The notes beneath the pieces are model-generated. The model saw only the letters and a list, made by a program, of their open reading frames with translations, searched no databases and was not told the DNA's origin. 64,000 bases of DNA from Hyphomicrobiales bacterium (GTDB lineage: Bacteria; Pseudomonadota; Alphaproteobacteria; Rhizobiales; Rhizobiaceae), in NCBI GenBank assembly GCA_900474095.1, contig UCOA01000035.1, positions 1-64,000 of the forward strand, given 5' to 3'. How positions within the stretch are numbered: the first letter of the stretch is position 1; each line of letters opens with the position of its first letter. The position numbers and the translations under genes are program-made. Below are positions 36,093 through 46,888 of the stretch, piece after piece.

Positions 36093-37493
36093 GTGAAAGA
36101 GAATAGTTTCGTATCCACCGACGATATCCGCTCGGCCTTTTCCGCGGCGATGTCGGCCATGTACCGGACGGAAGTGCCCGCTTACGGCACTCTGATGGAA
36201 CTTGTCGGGCAGGTGAATGCCGAAACGCTGGCGGCCGATCCGGGGCTGCGGGCCCGGCTCGAAGATACCGATTCGCTGGAGCGCATTTCCGAAGAGCGCC
36301 ATGGCGCCATCCGGCTCGGCACGCCTGCCGAACTCTCGATGATGCGCCGTGTCTTTGCCGTCATGGGCATGCACTCGGTTGGTTACTATGATCTCTCGAC
36401 CGCCGGGGTCCCGGTTCACTCGACGGCTTTCCGTCCGGTCGGCGATGCCAGCCTGAAGACGAACCCTTTCCGCGTCTTTACCTCGCTGCTGCGGCTTGAC
36501 CTGATCGCTGACGAGACCCTGCGAGCTGAAGCCGAACAGATCTTGTCGAAGCGCCAGATCTTCACGCGCGGCGCCATCGCCCTCACGGAAAAGGCGGAGA
36601 AAGAAGGCGGCCTCGACAAGGTGGATGCCGAGCGCTTCGTCGCCGAGGCACTGGAAACGTTCCGTTGGCACGACAAGGCCAATGTCAGCCCCGAGATGTA
36701 CCATCGCCTGCATGGCGCCCACCGGCTGATCGCCGATGTGGTCTCGTTCAAGGGGCCGCACATCAATCATCTGACGCCGCGCACGCTGGATATCGACGCC
36801 GTTCAGGCGCGCATGCCGGACTATGACATTGCCCCGAAGGCGATCGTCGAAGGCCCGCCGACCCGCAAATGCGCCATCCTGTTGCGCCAGACCTCGTTCA
36901 AGGCACTCGAAGAGCCGGTCTCCTTCCAGTCGGCCGATGGCAGCTGGCGGCAGGCCTCGCACACCGCCCGGTTCGGCGAGATCGAGCAGCGCGGTATCGC
37001 GCTGACGCCGAAGGGCCGCGCGCTCTATGACGAACTGCTGAACGCATCGCGCCAGATCGTTCGTCCGGCTGCCGATGGTTCGAATGCGGCAGAGTATGAA
37101 GAAGCGCTCGCAGACGCCTTCATCCCCTTCCCTGACACATGGGCCGGCATCCGCGCCGAAGACCTCGGCTATTTTTCCTATTCGCTGACGAGCAGGGGCC
37201 GTAACACCAAGGCCGATGCTTCGAAAAGCCTCGACAGCCTGATCGCGGACGGGCTCGTGCAGTTCGATCCGATCGTCTACGAGGACTTCCTGCCCGTCAG
37301 TGCCGCCGGCATTTTCCAGTCCAACCTCGGCGACGATGTCGCCCAGGAATTCGTGGCAGGCCCAAACCAGCAGCGCTTCGAAGTCGATCTCGGCGCCAAG
37401 GTGCTGAACGAGTTCGACCACTATGCCGGGATCGAGCAGGCTTCCATAGCCGACTGCCGCCAAATGCTTTCCTCCGCCGAGGCTGCGGAGTAA
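36093..37493 (+). CDS. hglS: 2-oxoadipate dioxygenase/decarboxylase
   Basis: DUF1338 family Fe(II) enzyme, 466 residues from GTG 36093 (GAGG ten bases upstream). The family member HglS of Pseudomonas putida turns 2-oxoadipate into D-2-hydroxyglutarate in lysine catabolism. The iron ligands and substrate arginine are conserved at nearly the same numbers: His70 and Arg74 in ERHGAIRLG, His226 in PHINHLTPR, and Glu296 in RFGEIEQRG. The upstream extension to 35898 would run through the lysR promoter and is rejected. First gene of a four-gene unit whose next products would use and supply its product and substrate. Confidence 0.9.
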   Translation: MKENSFVSTDDIRSAFSAAMSAMYRTEVPAYGTLMELVGQVNAETLAADPGLRARLEDTDSLERISEERHGAIRLGTPAELSMMRRVFAVMGMHSVGYYDLSTAGVPVHSTAFRPVGDASLKTNPFRVFTSLLRLDLIADETLRAEAEQILSKRQIFTRGAIALTEKAEKEGGLDKVDAERFVAEALETFRWHDKANVSPEMYHRLHGAHRLIADVVSFKGPHINHLTPRTLDIDAVQARMPDYDIAPKAIVEGPPTRKCAILLRQTSFKALEEPVSFQSADGSWRQASHTARFGEIEQRGIALTPKGRALYDELLNASRQIVRPAADGSNAAEYEEALADAFIPFPDTWAGIRAEDLGYFSYSLTSRGRNTKADASKSLDSLIADGLVQFDPIVYEDFLPVSAAGIFQSNLGDDVAQEFVAGPNQQRFEVDLGAKVLNEFDHYAGIEQASIADCRQMLSSAEAAE

Positions 37494-37503
37494 AGCTGAA
37501 GTC

Positions 37504-38925
37504 ATGATCGACCAAGGGCATATTGCGGCACTGACCGGTATTCTCGGCGACAAAGGCATTGTCACCGAGCCTGGCGACATGGCGGCCTATGAGACAGGCG
37601 CGCGCTACGATGAGGGCCGGGCGGCCCTCGTCCTACGGCCGCAGACGACCGAGGAAGTTTCAGCCGCAGTTGGCTACTGCGTGAAAAACGGCATCGCTCT
37701 TATTCCTCAATCGGGCAATACCGGCCTCGTTTCCGGGGCGACGCCCGACGCGACCGGCGCGCAAGCCGTGCTCAGCCTCGACCGGATGACGCAGCGCTTC
37801 GAGGTCGATCTCGACAACCGCTCGCTGCGGGCCGGGGCGGGGCTGCGGCTTTCGGACGTCAATCAGAAGCTCGAAAAACACGGACTGTTCTTTCCGATCG
37901 ACCTCGGCGCCGACCCGCGTCTGGGCGGCATGCTTGCCACCAATACCGGCGGTTCGCGCTTCCTGAAATATGGTGACGTGCGCCGCAATGCGCTCGGCAT
38001 CAAGGTGGTTCTGGCTGACGAGAGCGGCACCGTCCTCGATCTGACGTCGGAGCTGCGCAAGAACAATACCGGTATCGATTGGAAACAGATATTCATCGGC
38101 ACCTCCGGCGCCTTCGGCATCATCACCGAATGCGTGCTGAACCTCGAACCCCTTCCGAAGCAGGTGGCGACCGCTTATCTGGTGCCGGCAAGCGGCGCGC
38201 ATGTAATGCCGCTGCTGCGCGCGATGGAAGACAGGCTGGGCGCCTATCTTTCGGCTTTCGAGGGCATGTCGAAAAATTCCGTCGCGGCAGCGCTCGATCA
38301 TGCGCCGTCGCTGAAAAACCCATTCCAGGGCGGCAAAGTGCCTGACTATGTCATCCTCGCCGAAGTCTCCCGGACGTGGGAACCGCGCGAGGGCGAGCAA
38401 TCGCTGGATTCAGTGCTCGAAACGGTGCTGGCCGAGATCTGGGAAAGCGACGATGCGCCGCTGGCCGACGCCTTTGTCGGCCCGGCGCATGAAATGTGGG
38501 CATTGCGCCATGCGCTTTCCGAGGGGGTCAAGCATTCCGGAAAGCTGATCGCCTTCGATCTTTCCTTCCGCAGAGGTGATATCATGGCCTTCTGCGATCG
38601 CATGAAGGACGAAATGCCTCACACCTTTCCGGAGGTTACGATCTGCGATTTCGGCCATATCGGCGATGGCGGCGTGCACTTCAACCTCGTCGTGCCGAAG
38701 GACAGTGGCTCGGCAGCGGACAAGGATTTCGAGCGGCGGCTGCGCGACCGGGTATTTGCCATCGCCGTTCAGGATTTCAACGGCAGCTTCAGCGCCGAAC
38801 ATGCCATCGGTCGGAAAAACCAAGCCTACTACGACCTTTATACGCAACAGAAGATCAAGGACATGGCCCAGGGCCTCAAAGCTATCACCTCGCCGGGAGA
38901 CCTCGGCACGGTGCGCTTCGGATAG
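37504..38925 (+). CDS. FAD-linked oxidase, D-2-hydroxyglutarate dehydrogenase candidate
   Basis: Flavoprotein of 473 residues of the vanillyl-alcohol oxidase/GlcD group. The FAD domain has PQSGNTGLVSGATPD near residue 63 and DLGADPRLGGMLATNTGG near 135; the FAD-linked C-terminal domain has FGHIGDGGVHFNLV near residue 385 with metal-binding histidines and ends in FSAEHAIGRKN. Relatives oxidise D-2-hydroxyglutarate or D-lactate. Ten bases after hglS, which makes D-2-hydroxyglutarate, so oxidation of that product to 2-oxoglutarate is the natural role; this is inferred from context. Confidence 0.88.
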   Translation: MIDQGHIAALTGILGDKGIVTEPGDMAAYETGARYDEGRAALVLRPQTTEEVSAAVGYCVKNGIALIPQSGNTGLVSGATPDATGAQAVLSLDRMTQRFEVDLDNRSLRAGAGLRLSDVNQKLEKHGLFFPIDLGADPRLGGMLATNTGGSRFLKYGDVRRNALGIKVVLADESGTVLDLTSELRKNNTGIDWKQIFIGTSGAFGIITECVLNLEPLPKQVATAYLVPASGAHVMPLLRAMEDRLGAYLSAFEGMSKNSVAAALDHAPSLKNPFQGGKVPDYVILAEVSRTWEPREGEQSLDSVLETVLAEIWESDDAPLADAFVGPAHEMWALRHALSEGVKHSGKLIAFDLSFRRGDIMAFCDRMKDEMPHTFPEVTICDFGHIGDGGVHFNLVVPKDSGSAADKDFERRLRDRVFAIAVQDFNGSFSAEHAIGRKNQAYYDLYTQQKIKDMAQGLKAITSPGDLGTVRFG

Positions 38926-38958
38926 TCCTTTGAAAAGAGAAACGGGAGTTTGCTCATC

Positions 38959-40481
38959 ATGAACATTGCAGCGAAGACGGTGAACGTCGTTCAGGAAACC
39001 GCGGCCCTGCTGGAGAAGCTCGGCGTCGCCAAGGACCTCTATACCGGTGGCGACATGGCCTCCTTCTCGCCGGTGACGGGCGAACAGATCGCCAGCCTGA
39101 AGACGGTTTCGGCCGCTGAAGCTGCCGCAAAGATCGAAACGGCCGACGCTGCCTTTCGCGCCTGGCGCCTCGTTCCGGCCCCGAAGCGCGGCGAACTGAT
39201 CCGCCTGCTCGGCGAGGAACTGCGCGCCCATAAGGCCGATCTCGGCCGTCTGGTGTCGATCGAAGCCGGCAAGATCACCTCGGAAGGTCTCGGCGAAGTT
39301 CAGGAAATGATCGACATCTGCGATTTCGCCGTCGGTCTGTCGCGCCAGCTTTACGGCCTGACGATTGCCACCGAGCGCCCCGGTCACCGCATGATGGAAA
39401 CCTGGCATCCGCTCGGCGTCATCGGCGTCATCTCCGCCTTCAACTTCCCGGTCGCCGTCTGGGCCTGGAATTCGGCGCTCGCGCTCGTCTGCGGCAATGC
39501 CGTCGTCTGGAAGCCGTCGGAAAAGACCCCGCTCACCGCACTTGCATCGCAAGCTATCCTTGAGCGCGCCATCGCCCGCTTCGGCGATGCGCCGGAAGGC
39601 TTGGCCCAAGTCCTGATCGGCGATCGCGCCATCGGAGAAGTGCTGGTTGATCACCCGAAGGTGCCGCTGGTTTCGGCAACCGGCTCCACCCGCATGGGCC
39701 GCGATGTCGGTCCGCGTCTTGCCAAGCGCTTCGCCCGCGCCATCCTCGAACTCGGCGGCAACAATGGCGGCATCGTCTGCCCGTCGGCCGATCTCGACAT
39801 GGCGCTGCGCGCCATCGCTTTCGGTGCGATGGGCACGGCCGGCCAGCGCTGCACGACGCTGCGCCGTCTGTTCGTTCATGAAAGCGTCTACGACAAGCTG
39901 GTTCCGCGCCTGAAAAAGGCTTACCAGAGCGTATCGGTCGGCAATCCGCTGGAATCGACCGCTCTCGTCGGCCCGCTGGTCGACAAGACGGCTTTCGACA
40001 ACATGCAGAAGGCGCTTGCCGACGCGAAAGCCCATGGCGGCTCGGTCACCGGTGGCGACCGCGTCGATCTCGGCCATGCCAACAGCTACTACGTCAAGCC
40101 GGCCCTGGTCGAAATGCCGAAGCAGGATGGCCCGGTGACCGAGGAAACCTTCGCGCCGATCCTCTACGTGATGAAGTACAGCGACTTCGACGCTGTCGTT
40201 GCCGACCACAACGCCGTCGGCGCTGGCCTCTCCTCGTCGATCTTCACGCTCGACCTGCAGGAAGCCGAGCGCTTCCTGTCGCCTGACGGCTCCGACTGCG
40301 GCATCGCCAATGTCAACATCGGCACCTCCGGTGCGGAAATCGGCGGCGCGTTCGGCGGTGAAAAGGAAACCGGCGGCGGTCGTGAATCCGGCTCGGACGC
40401 CTGGCGCGCCTACATGCGCCGCGCCACCAACACGATCAACTATTCGAAGGCCCTGCCGCTGGCACAGGGCGTCTCGTTCGA

Positions 40482-40491
<10 letters not shown>
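38959..40491 (+). CDS. amaB: L-2-aminoadipate-6-semialdehyde dehydrogenase (AmaB/ALDH7 type)
   Basis: Aldehyde dehydrogenase of 510 residues. NAD-binding VISAFNFPVAVWAWNSALAL and KPSEKTPLTA, the general base in LELGGNNGGIV, and the nucleophile in GTAGQRCTTLRR are intact. The NFPVAVWAWN and GGEKETGGGRESGSD blocks are those of the antiquitin (ALDH7A1) branch, which oxidises 2-aminoadipate semialdehyde. ATG 38959 is preferred to the TTG three codons before; GGGAG stands about ten bases upstream. Its neighbours support a role in lysine or pipecolate breakdown. Confidence 0.9.
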
Positions 40492-41769
<1,278 letters not shown>

Positions 41770-41933
41770 ACTACCCTTGACGGCCGCGGCGTTGCCCGGC
41801 GCCGTGAAGGGCTTTTCCTTCGAACCAGGAACGTTCGAAAGGGTTTTGCGCGGCAGGAAATTGCTGCTATCCGGTAGGTTGCAGCGATGCGCGCGACGCG
41901 TCGTGAGCGGACACAGAGAGGGGCAGCCGGAGC

Positions 41934-43352
41934 ATGTTCTCCCGTTTACGGCAATCGACGGACATCATTGAAAATCTCAGGAAAACGTCGTTCGAGCCCG
42001 CGCATTCCGCCTATTACAAAGGCAAGCCCGGCCGGCCGCTGAACCTTATCCTCAAGGCGCGCCACGATTTCCTGTCGATCTGGCGCAAAAGCGACTATAC
42101 CGACAGCATCTCTGCCGCGAAGATCTTCGGACGCCAGATCGTCGTCGTCAATTCACCGGATGCGATCCGCTACGTCGTGGCGAAGCGGCACGAGAATTTC
42201 GAGCGCAAGACACCGCAGATGCGGCGCGCGCTGGAGTTCCTGCTGGGCGACGGCCTGTTCATCTCCGATGGCGAAACCTGGAAGCAACGACGGCCGCTGG
42301 TCAACGATATCGTCCATAAGAACCGTGTGCCGGCTTTCGGCAAGATCATGGAGAATACGACAAGCGAGCTTGTCCAGCGTTGGGAGTCTCTGCCGGACGG
42401 CGCCCACGTCAACGCCTTGTTCGAGATGGCTGGACTGACGGCCGAGATCATTTCGCGATCCGTTTTCGGCAACGATCTCGGCGAAGACGCAGCCAATGCC
42501 GTCAGCGAGGGGTTCGAGAGCTACCAGTCGCTGATCGATTCCGTCAATATCGGCTATTTCCTCGGCTTCGACGAAGGCCTGCCGGTGCTGCGGACGCCGA
42601 AGCTGCGCCGCTCCGTTTCGCGCATCCACCAGATCATCGACAAGGTGGTCGAGGACCATCTGGCCGGGCGCGGCGACAACAATTCGATGATCGAACTTCT
42701 GGTGCGCCGGCAAAAACGCAATCCGGAGCTGAAGCTCGATGTGGTGGCGCTGCGCAACGAGGCAGCGACGATTTTCATGGCCGGCCACGAGACAACGGCG
42801 GCGACCCTGACCTGGGCCTGGTATCTGCTGTCGCGAGCTCAGTGGGTGGAAAAATCCCTGCACGAGGAGATCGCCCGCGTCTGCGGCAACCGCATGCCGA
42901 CACTCGACGACCTTCCACAGCTAGAATGGTGCAGGGCGGTGATCGAGGAGACGCTCAGGCTCTATCCGCCGGTGCCGATCCTCGCGCGGCAGGCGAACGA
43001 AGCCGACCGGATCGGCGATATCGACGTCAAACCCGCCTCGCTGATCCTGATCGTGCCGTGGCTTCTGCATCGCACCGAGGCCTTCTTCAAGGACGCGCAT
43101 CTGTTCAAGCCGGAGCGCTTCCTGAACGGGCAGAGGCCGATCCCCTACAGCTACGTCCCCTTTGCCAGCGGTCCGCGCGTCTGCCCCGGGCTGCAATTCG
43201 GTCTCACGGAAGCGATCCTGTGCCTGGCGATCCTTGCCCAGCGCTTCAGGGTGCGCGTCGCGGAGGGCGCCAAGGTGGAGCCGCAATGCCGGCTGACGCT
43301 GAGACCGCGCGGCGGCTTGCCGGTGACGCTCCACCGGCGGGAAAGGGTGTAG
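41934..43352 (+). CDS. Cytochrome P450
   Basis: Heme monooxygenase of 472 residues. The I-helix oxygen-binding AGHETTAATLTW (about residue 282), K-helix EETLRLYPP (ExxR, about 338) and heme-binding FASGPRVCPGLQFG with the thiolate Cys (about 416) are intact. No membrane anchor or fused reductase is seen, so it needs separate electron donors. The sequence resembles fatty-acid/terpenoid hydroxylases more than camphor-type P450s. The ATG has GAGAGGGG upstream. The next gene, a lipid acyltransferase, starts five bases after the stop, which hints at a lipid substrate. Confidence 0.92.
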   Translation: MFSRLRQSTDIIENLRKTSFEPAHSAYYKGKPGRPLNLILKARHDFLSIWRKSDYTDSISAAKIFGRQIVVVNSPDAIRYVVAKRHENFERKTPQMRRALEFLLGDGLFISDGETWKQRRPLVNDIVHKNRVPAFGKIMENTTSELVQRWESLPDGAHVNALFEMAGLTAEIISRSVFGNDLGEDAANAVSEGFESYQSLIDSVNIGYFLGFDEGLPVLRTPKLRRSVSRIHQIIDKVVEDHLAGRGDNNSMIELLVRRQKRNPELKLDVVALRNEAATIFMAGHETTAATLTWAWYLLSRAQWVEKSLHEEIARVCGNRMPTLDDLPQLEWCRAVIEETLRLYPPVPILARQANEADRIGDIDVKPASLILIVPWLLHRTEAFFKDAHLFKPERFLNGQRPIPYSYVPFASGPRVCPGLQFGLTEAILCLAILAQRFRVRVAEGAKVEPQCRLTLRPRGGLPVTLHRRERV

Positions 43353-43357
43353 AGCCT

Positions 43358-44347
43358 ATGGCCGAGGCGAACAAAAAGTCGACCAGCGGTCCAGCGAAAC
43401 GGTCTGCCTGGGTCTACAGCCCCCCGGCCGCGCCGCCGCTTTTAGACCTGTTTGCGAGCGCGGACCGCCGCCGTACTGCATTTCGCTACCATGTGACCGG
43501 CAATATCCAGAACCTTCTCGACCTGGCTGTCCACTTCGCACTGAAAGCCATGCCGGCCCGGCTTTGTTCGTCGGCAGGCGCGTGGCTTGGCGCTTTCGTC
43601 ATGCCCCGCTGGCATAAATCGGCGGTGAAGAAGGCGCAGAGGAACCTGGAGCGGCTTTTGCCGGATGCGACCGAAGACGAACGAGACCGGATTTTGAGGC
43701 AAAACTGGCAGAACCAGGGACGCATCATGACGGAGTTCTCGATCGTCGGGCGCCTGGCGGAACGCGTCGTCTGGCACAATCTCGACTATTTCACCGAATC
43801 CCATGCGAAGGGACCGGTGATCATGGTCGGGATGCATCTCGGTAACTGGGAAATCTGGTCACCGAAGCTCGTCGAACTCGGGCTCAATCCATCAGCCAAC
43901 TACACGCCACCCGCCGGAAGGGCGCGGGCCTGGATCGCCGAGCGCGTCCGGCGCAAGCTAGGCTACGGCCTGATGCCTCCCGGCAAGGAAGGAATACGGC
44001 CGGCGCTGAAGATTTTGAAAGACGGTGGCGCGATTTCGGTGTTCTGCGACGAGGGCTTCGCGGGCAAGATTCGTGGTCCCTTTTTCGGCCGCGCCCCGCA
44101 TCTCGAAGGTAATCTCGCAGTCGTCGTGCGGCTTGCGCGGCTCACCCAGGCGACAATTTGCCCAGGCTATATCCTGCGCAGGGAAGGGGCAAAATTCGAA
44201 GCCTTCGCCCTGCCGCCAATCGTCCTGCCGCCGGAGGATAAGCCGGGTGAGCGGCTCATGGACGACGTCCTGCTGCTCAATTCGGTGATCGAGCCGATCG
44301 TCCTCGCCCACCTCGACCAATGGTATTTTCTCGACAACGCGCTTTGA
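43358..44347 (+). CDS. LpxL/HtrB-like lysophospholipid or lipid A acyltransferase
   Basis: Protein of 329 residues. The acyltransferase signature VGMHLGNWEIW (HxxxxE, about residue 158) and downstream VFCDEGFAGKIRGPFFGR match the lauroyl/myristoyl transferase family acting at the inner membrane. The N-terminal 40 residues are charged and proline-rich, then a hydrophobic stretch follows (about 58-90). Coupled to the P450 gene by a 5-bp gap, so both likely act on the same lipid, for example hydroxylation and acylation. The main lipid A acyltransferases of rhizobia lie elsewhere, so this is probably an accessory enzyme. Confidence 0.8.
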   Translation: MAEANKKSTSGPAKRSAWVYSPPAAPPLLDLFASADRRRTAFRYHVTGNIQNLLDLAVHFALKAMPARLCSSAGAWLGAFVMPRWHKSAVKKAQRNLERLLPDATEDERDRILRQNWQNQGRIMTEFSIVGRLAERVVWHNLDYFTESHAKGPVIMVGMHLGNWEIWSPKLVELGLNPSANYTPPAGRARAWIAERVRRKLGYGLMPPGKEGIRPALKILKDGGAISVFCDEGFAGKIRGPFFGRAPHLEGNLAVVVRLARLTQATICPGYILRREGAKFEAFALPPIVLPPEDKPGERLMDDVLLLNSVIEPIVLAHLDQWYFLDNAL

Positions 44348-44446
44348 CTTCTCCAGCGTCGCTCGTTTTTTCAGACGCGCCAAGATCACTGTAACGCTTT
44401 GCTGCAAATTTCCTAAAATCGATTCCGATTTAAGGAATTTATTCGG

Positions 44447-45040
44447 TTAGCTCGCCTCCAGCGTCTTCCCGTACAACTCGGCGACCAGTGCCGCAAAACG
44501 CGAACCGGCAATATCGAGGGGTCCGCTATTGTCGATCCTAATCACATCCGCATCGTCGAGAATGTCCGGCGCCTGCCGCTGCAGGCGCTTCACGATCTCC
44601 GCCTCGCTCTCGCGCCCGCGCGCCACAAGCCGCTGAGCGAGCGCTTGCGGCGAAGCCGTGACGTTGACGACCACGACCTTCGGGAAGACCTGTCGGAACT
44701 GCGCAAGCGCCCCGCGGCTGCCATTTGCGATCAGGATTCGCCCCGCACGCACGCGAGCCAGTGCCTCGCACGGAATGCCATATTGCAGCCCGTGCGCCCG
44801 CCAGGCGACGGCAAAATCGCCCGCGGCAAGCCGGGCGTCGAAATCATCTTCGGAAACGCTCTCGTGATCCTCGCCTCCGGCGTCGGAGGGACGGGTAATC
44901 ACCCGGCGAACGAAGTCGATCTCGGCGCGGCTCGCGAAATGCTGCGCAACGAAACCGATGACGCTGTCCTTGCCTGCGCCGCTTGGTCCGACCACGACGA
45001 TGATCGCACCGTGCCGATGGTCTGACGGAAAGCCGTGCAT
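44447..45040 (-). CDS. phnN: Ribose 1,5-bisphosphate phosphokinase PhnN
   Basis: Kinase of 197 residues that makes PRPP from ribose 1,5-bisphosphate, the last step of the C-P lyase route. Walker A GPSGAGKDSVIGF near residues 19-31; guanylate-kinase-like fold with RRVITRP and the AWRAHGLQYGIP block of the family. The ATG overlaps the phnM stop by one base (TGATG). Last gene of the phn operon. C-terminal end has no obvious terminator, only an AT-rich flank. Confidence 0.95.
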   Translation of the reverse strand: MHGFPSDHRHGAIIVVVGPSGAGKDSVIGFVAQHFASRAEIDFVRRVITRPSDAGGEDHESVSEDDFDARLAAGDFAVAWRAHGLQYGIPCEALARVRAGRILIANGSRGALAQFRQVFPKVVVVNVTASPQALAQRLVARGRESEAEIVKRLQRQAPDILDDADVIRIDNSGPLDIAGSRFAALVAELYGKTLEAS

Positions 45041-46179
45041 CAGGCGACCCGCCGGCCTTCGCGCCAGACGGAACGGACAACCGGGATGCCCTCCTGACGC
45101 TGGACCCTAACGATATCGGCGCGCAGGCCGGTGGCGATCCGGCCGCGATCGGTGAGACCGACCGTGCGGGCTGGCGTGGCGGTGACCATGGCGAGCGCCT
45201 GTGGCAGGCTGACGCTTTCCACCTCGTCCGACAATACGAAGGGCGCATGGATCAGGCTGAACGGCACGTAGTCTGAGGAGAGCACATCGAGCACGCCACG
45301 CGCGGCGAGATCGCGCGCGGCGATATTGCCGGAGTGCGACTTGCCCCGCACGATGTTCGGCGCGCCCATCAGCACACTCAGGCCCGCGGCATGCGAGGCT
45401 TCCGCGGCTTCGAAGCTCGTCGGGAACTCCGCAAGGCGAATGCCGAAACCGACCGATTCCTCGACATGCGCGATGGTCGCGTCGTCGTGGCTGGCAATCG
45501 TGATGCCACGCTCGGCGCAGGCCCTGGCGATCTCGGTCCGATGTGGCGCGGCGTATTTGGCAGAAAGCGCCTGCTGGCGGGCGCAGAATTCGGCAAAGGC
45601 CTCGTCCGTCATGCCGCGCTTGTTCTTGTAGTAGAGCGTGTACTGATCCATCGTCTGGAATTGCCGCTGGCCCGGCGCATGGTCCATCAGCGAAACGAGG
45701 CCGACCTGGCGATCGTTCTCGAACTCCTGGAAATGGGCGAGCACATTATCGGTCGAGACCTCGCAGCGCAGGTGAATGCGGTGATCTGCCCGCAGGCGAT
45801 TTTCACGGGCGGCTTGCGCCAGCGCATCTGCCATCTCACGCATCTCGCCCTGCTCGAAGCCGCCATCCTCGTCGGAGCCCATGCGCAGGCAGTCGAAAAC
45901 GGTGGTGATGCCGGACGTGACGACCTGGGCGTCATGTGCCTGGATGGCCGCCATTTTCAGCCAGCGGACGCCGGGGCGGGGCGAATAATGCGCTTCCAGG
46001 TGGTCGGTGTGCAGCTCGACCAGACCGGGGACCAGGTAGTCGCCTTCGAAATCCTCGCCCGTGCGGCTGACGCCTTCGGAGATATCGGCAATCTTGCCGT
46101 CACGGATGAGCACCGAGCCGGAGAGAACCTGATCCTCGAGGACGATGCGGGCATTGCAGAGAACGGTTTCAGCGGTCAT
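45040..46179 (-). CDS. phnM: Alpha-D-ribose 1-methylphosphonate 5-triphosphate diphosphatase PhnM
   Basis: Amidohydrolase-fold enzyme of 379 residues that removes pyrophosphate from the triphosphate intermediate. Metal-binding HTDHLEAHYSPRPG near residue 56, FDCLRMG, MDHAPGQRQF, ASHDDATIAHVEES and the DVLSSDYVPFSL segment are diagnostic. ATG 46179 gives the canonical N-terminus MTAETVLCNARIVLED; a longer frame to 46254 overlaps the preceding gene. It starts one base after the stop of the 2H phosphoesterase gene. Confidence 0.96.
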   Translation of the reverse strand: MTAETVLCNARIVLEDQVLSGSVLIRDGKIADISEGVSRTGEDFEGDYLVPGLVELHTDHLEAHYSPRPGVRWLKMAAIQAHDAQVVTSGITTVFDCLRMGSDEDGGFEQGEMREMADALAQAARENRLRADHRIHLRCEVSTDNVLAHFQEFENDRQVGLVSLMDHAPGQRQFQTMDQYTLYYKNKRGMTDEAFAEFCARQQALSAKYAAPHRTEIARACAERGITIASHDDATIAHVEESVGFGIRLAEFPTSFEAAEASHAAGLSVLMGAPNIVRGKSHSGNIAARDLAARGVLDVLSSDYVPFSLIHAPFVLSDEVESVSLPQALAMVTATPARTVGLTDRGRIATGLRADIVRVQRQEGIPVVRSVWREGRRVA

Positions 46180-46180
46180 G

Positions 46181-46888
46181 TCATGCCATCTTTCGTTGGG
46201 ACGTGCCGCCAAGCGGCAAAAGCGAGTGAACGGTGAAAGGTGCGCCGCGCGCATGTTCGGTAAACAGCGCCAGCGAAGTGACGGCGAGCGGCTTGCCAGT
46301 GAATCGCGCGAAGGTCTGCTCCAGCAAGGCCCGCATCGAAACCTGCCGCTCCACCGGCACCGGTCCGGTCAGCGTCATGTGGAACTGGAAGCTCTCGAAC
46401 ACGTAAGGATAACCCCAGGAGAGCAGATTGCTCCGATGCACGTCGGTCAGCGAACCCGGCTTGCGCCGCGACAAATCCTCAGCCGAGAGAGGCGCTCGAA
46501 AGGGTTCGAAACGCCGCACCGTCTCATCGGCAAGCGCCTGCAGCTCCGGACAGTTGGTGGCCGGCACCAGCGCAAAAAACGGCCCGAGCTGCCCCAGCAC
46601 CATTTCCGGTATCTCGAAGGGGGCACATTCCTCGGCAACACTTTCGAAGGCGGCGAGCAATTGTCCTTCGGTTTTCGCGGCAGCAAGCGGAAAAGGCGCC
46701 TTCAGCGTGCCATGAAAGCCGTAGCGGCGTGGATCGGCGGTCAGGGTCGTCAGTTCGACCGCATCGAAATCGCCGGCGGCTTCAAGCCGTGTCATTTCGC
46801 CGGTGAACGGATTGCTGCCCAGCCATTTCGCTGCCGCAATCGTCAGCGGGTGGTCCTCATCCGGCGTCAAATAGAATGCATAGCGCAC
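46181..46888 (-). CDS. DUF1045 phosphonate-operon protein, 2H phosphoesterase-like
   Basis: Protein of 235 residues of the family found in C-P lyase operons (phosphonate metabolism protein, DUF1045). Two HxT motifs, FHGTLKAPF (His59) and FHMTLTGPV (His170), about 110 residues apart define the 2H phosphodiesterase fold, which opens cyclic phosphates. In E. coli PhnP opens ribose 1,2-cyclic phosphate 5-phosphate between PhnJ and PhnN; no phnP is present in this cluster, so this protein may take that step. The assignment as PhnP substitute is inference. It precedes phnM by one base. Confidence 0.85.
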   Translation of the reverse strand: MRYAFYLTPDEDHPLTIAAAKWLGSNPFTGEMTRLEAAGDFDAVELTTLTADPRRYGFHGTLKAPFPLAAAKTEGQLLAAFESVAEECAPFEIPEMVLGQLGPFFALVPATNCPELQALADETVRRFEPFRAPLSAEDLSRRKPGSLTDVHRSNLLSWGYPYVFESFQFHMTLTGPVPVERQVSMRALLEQTFARFTGKPLAVTSLALFTEHARGAPFTVHSLLPLGGTSQRKMA

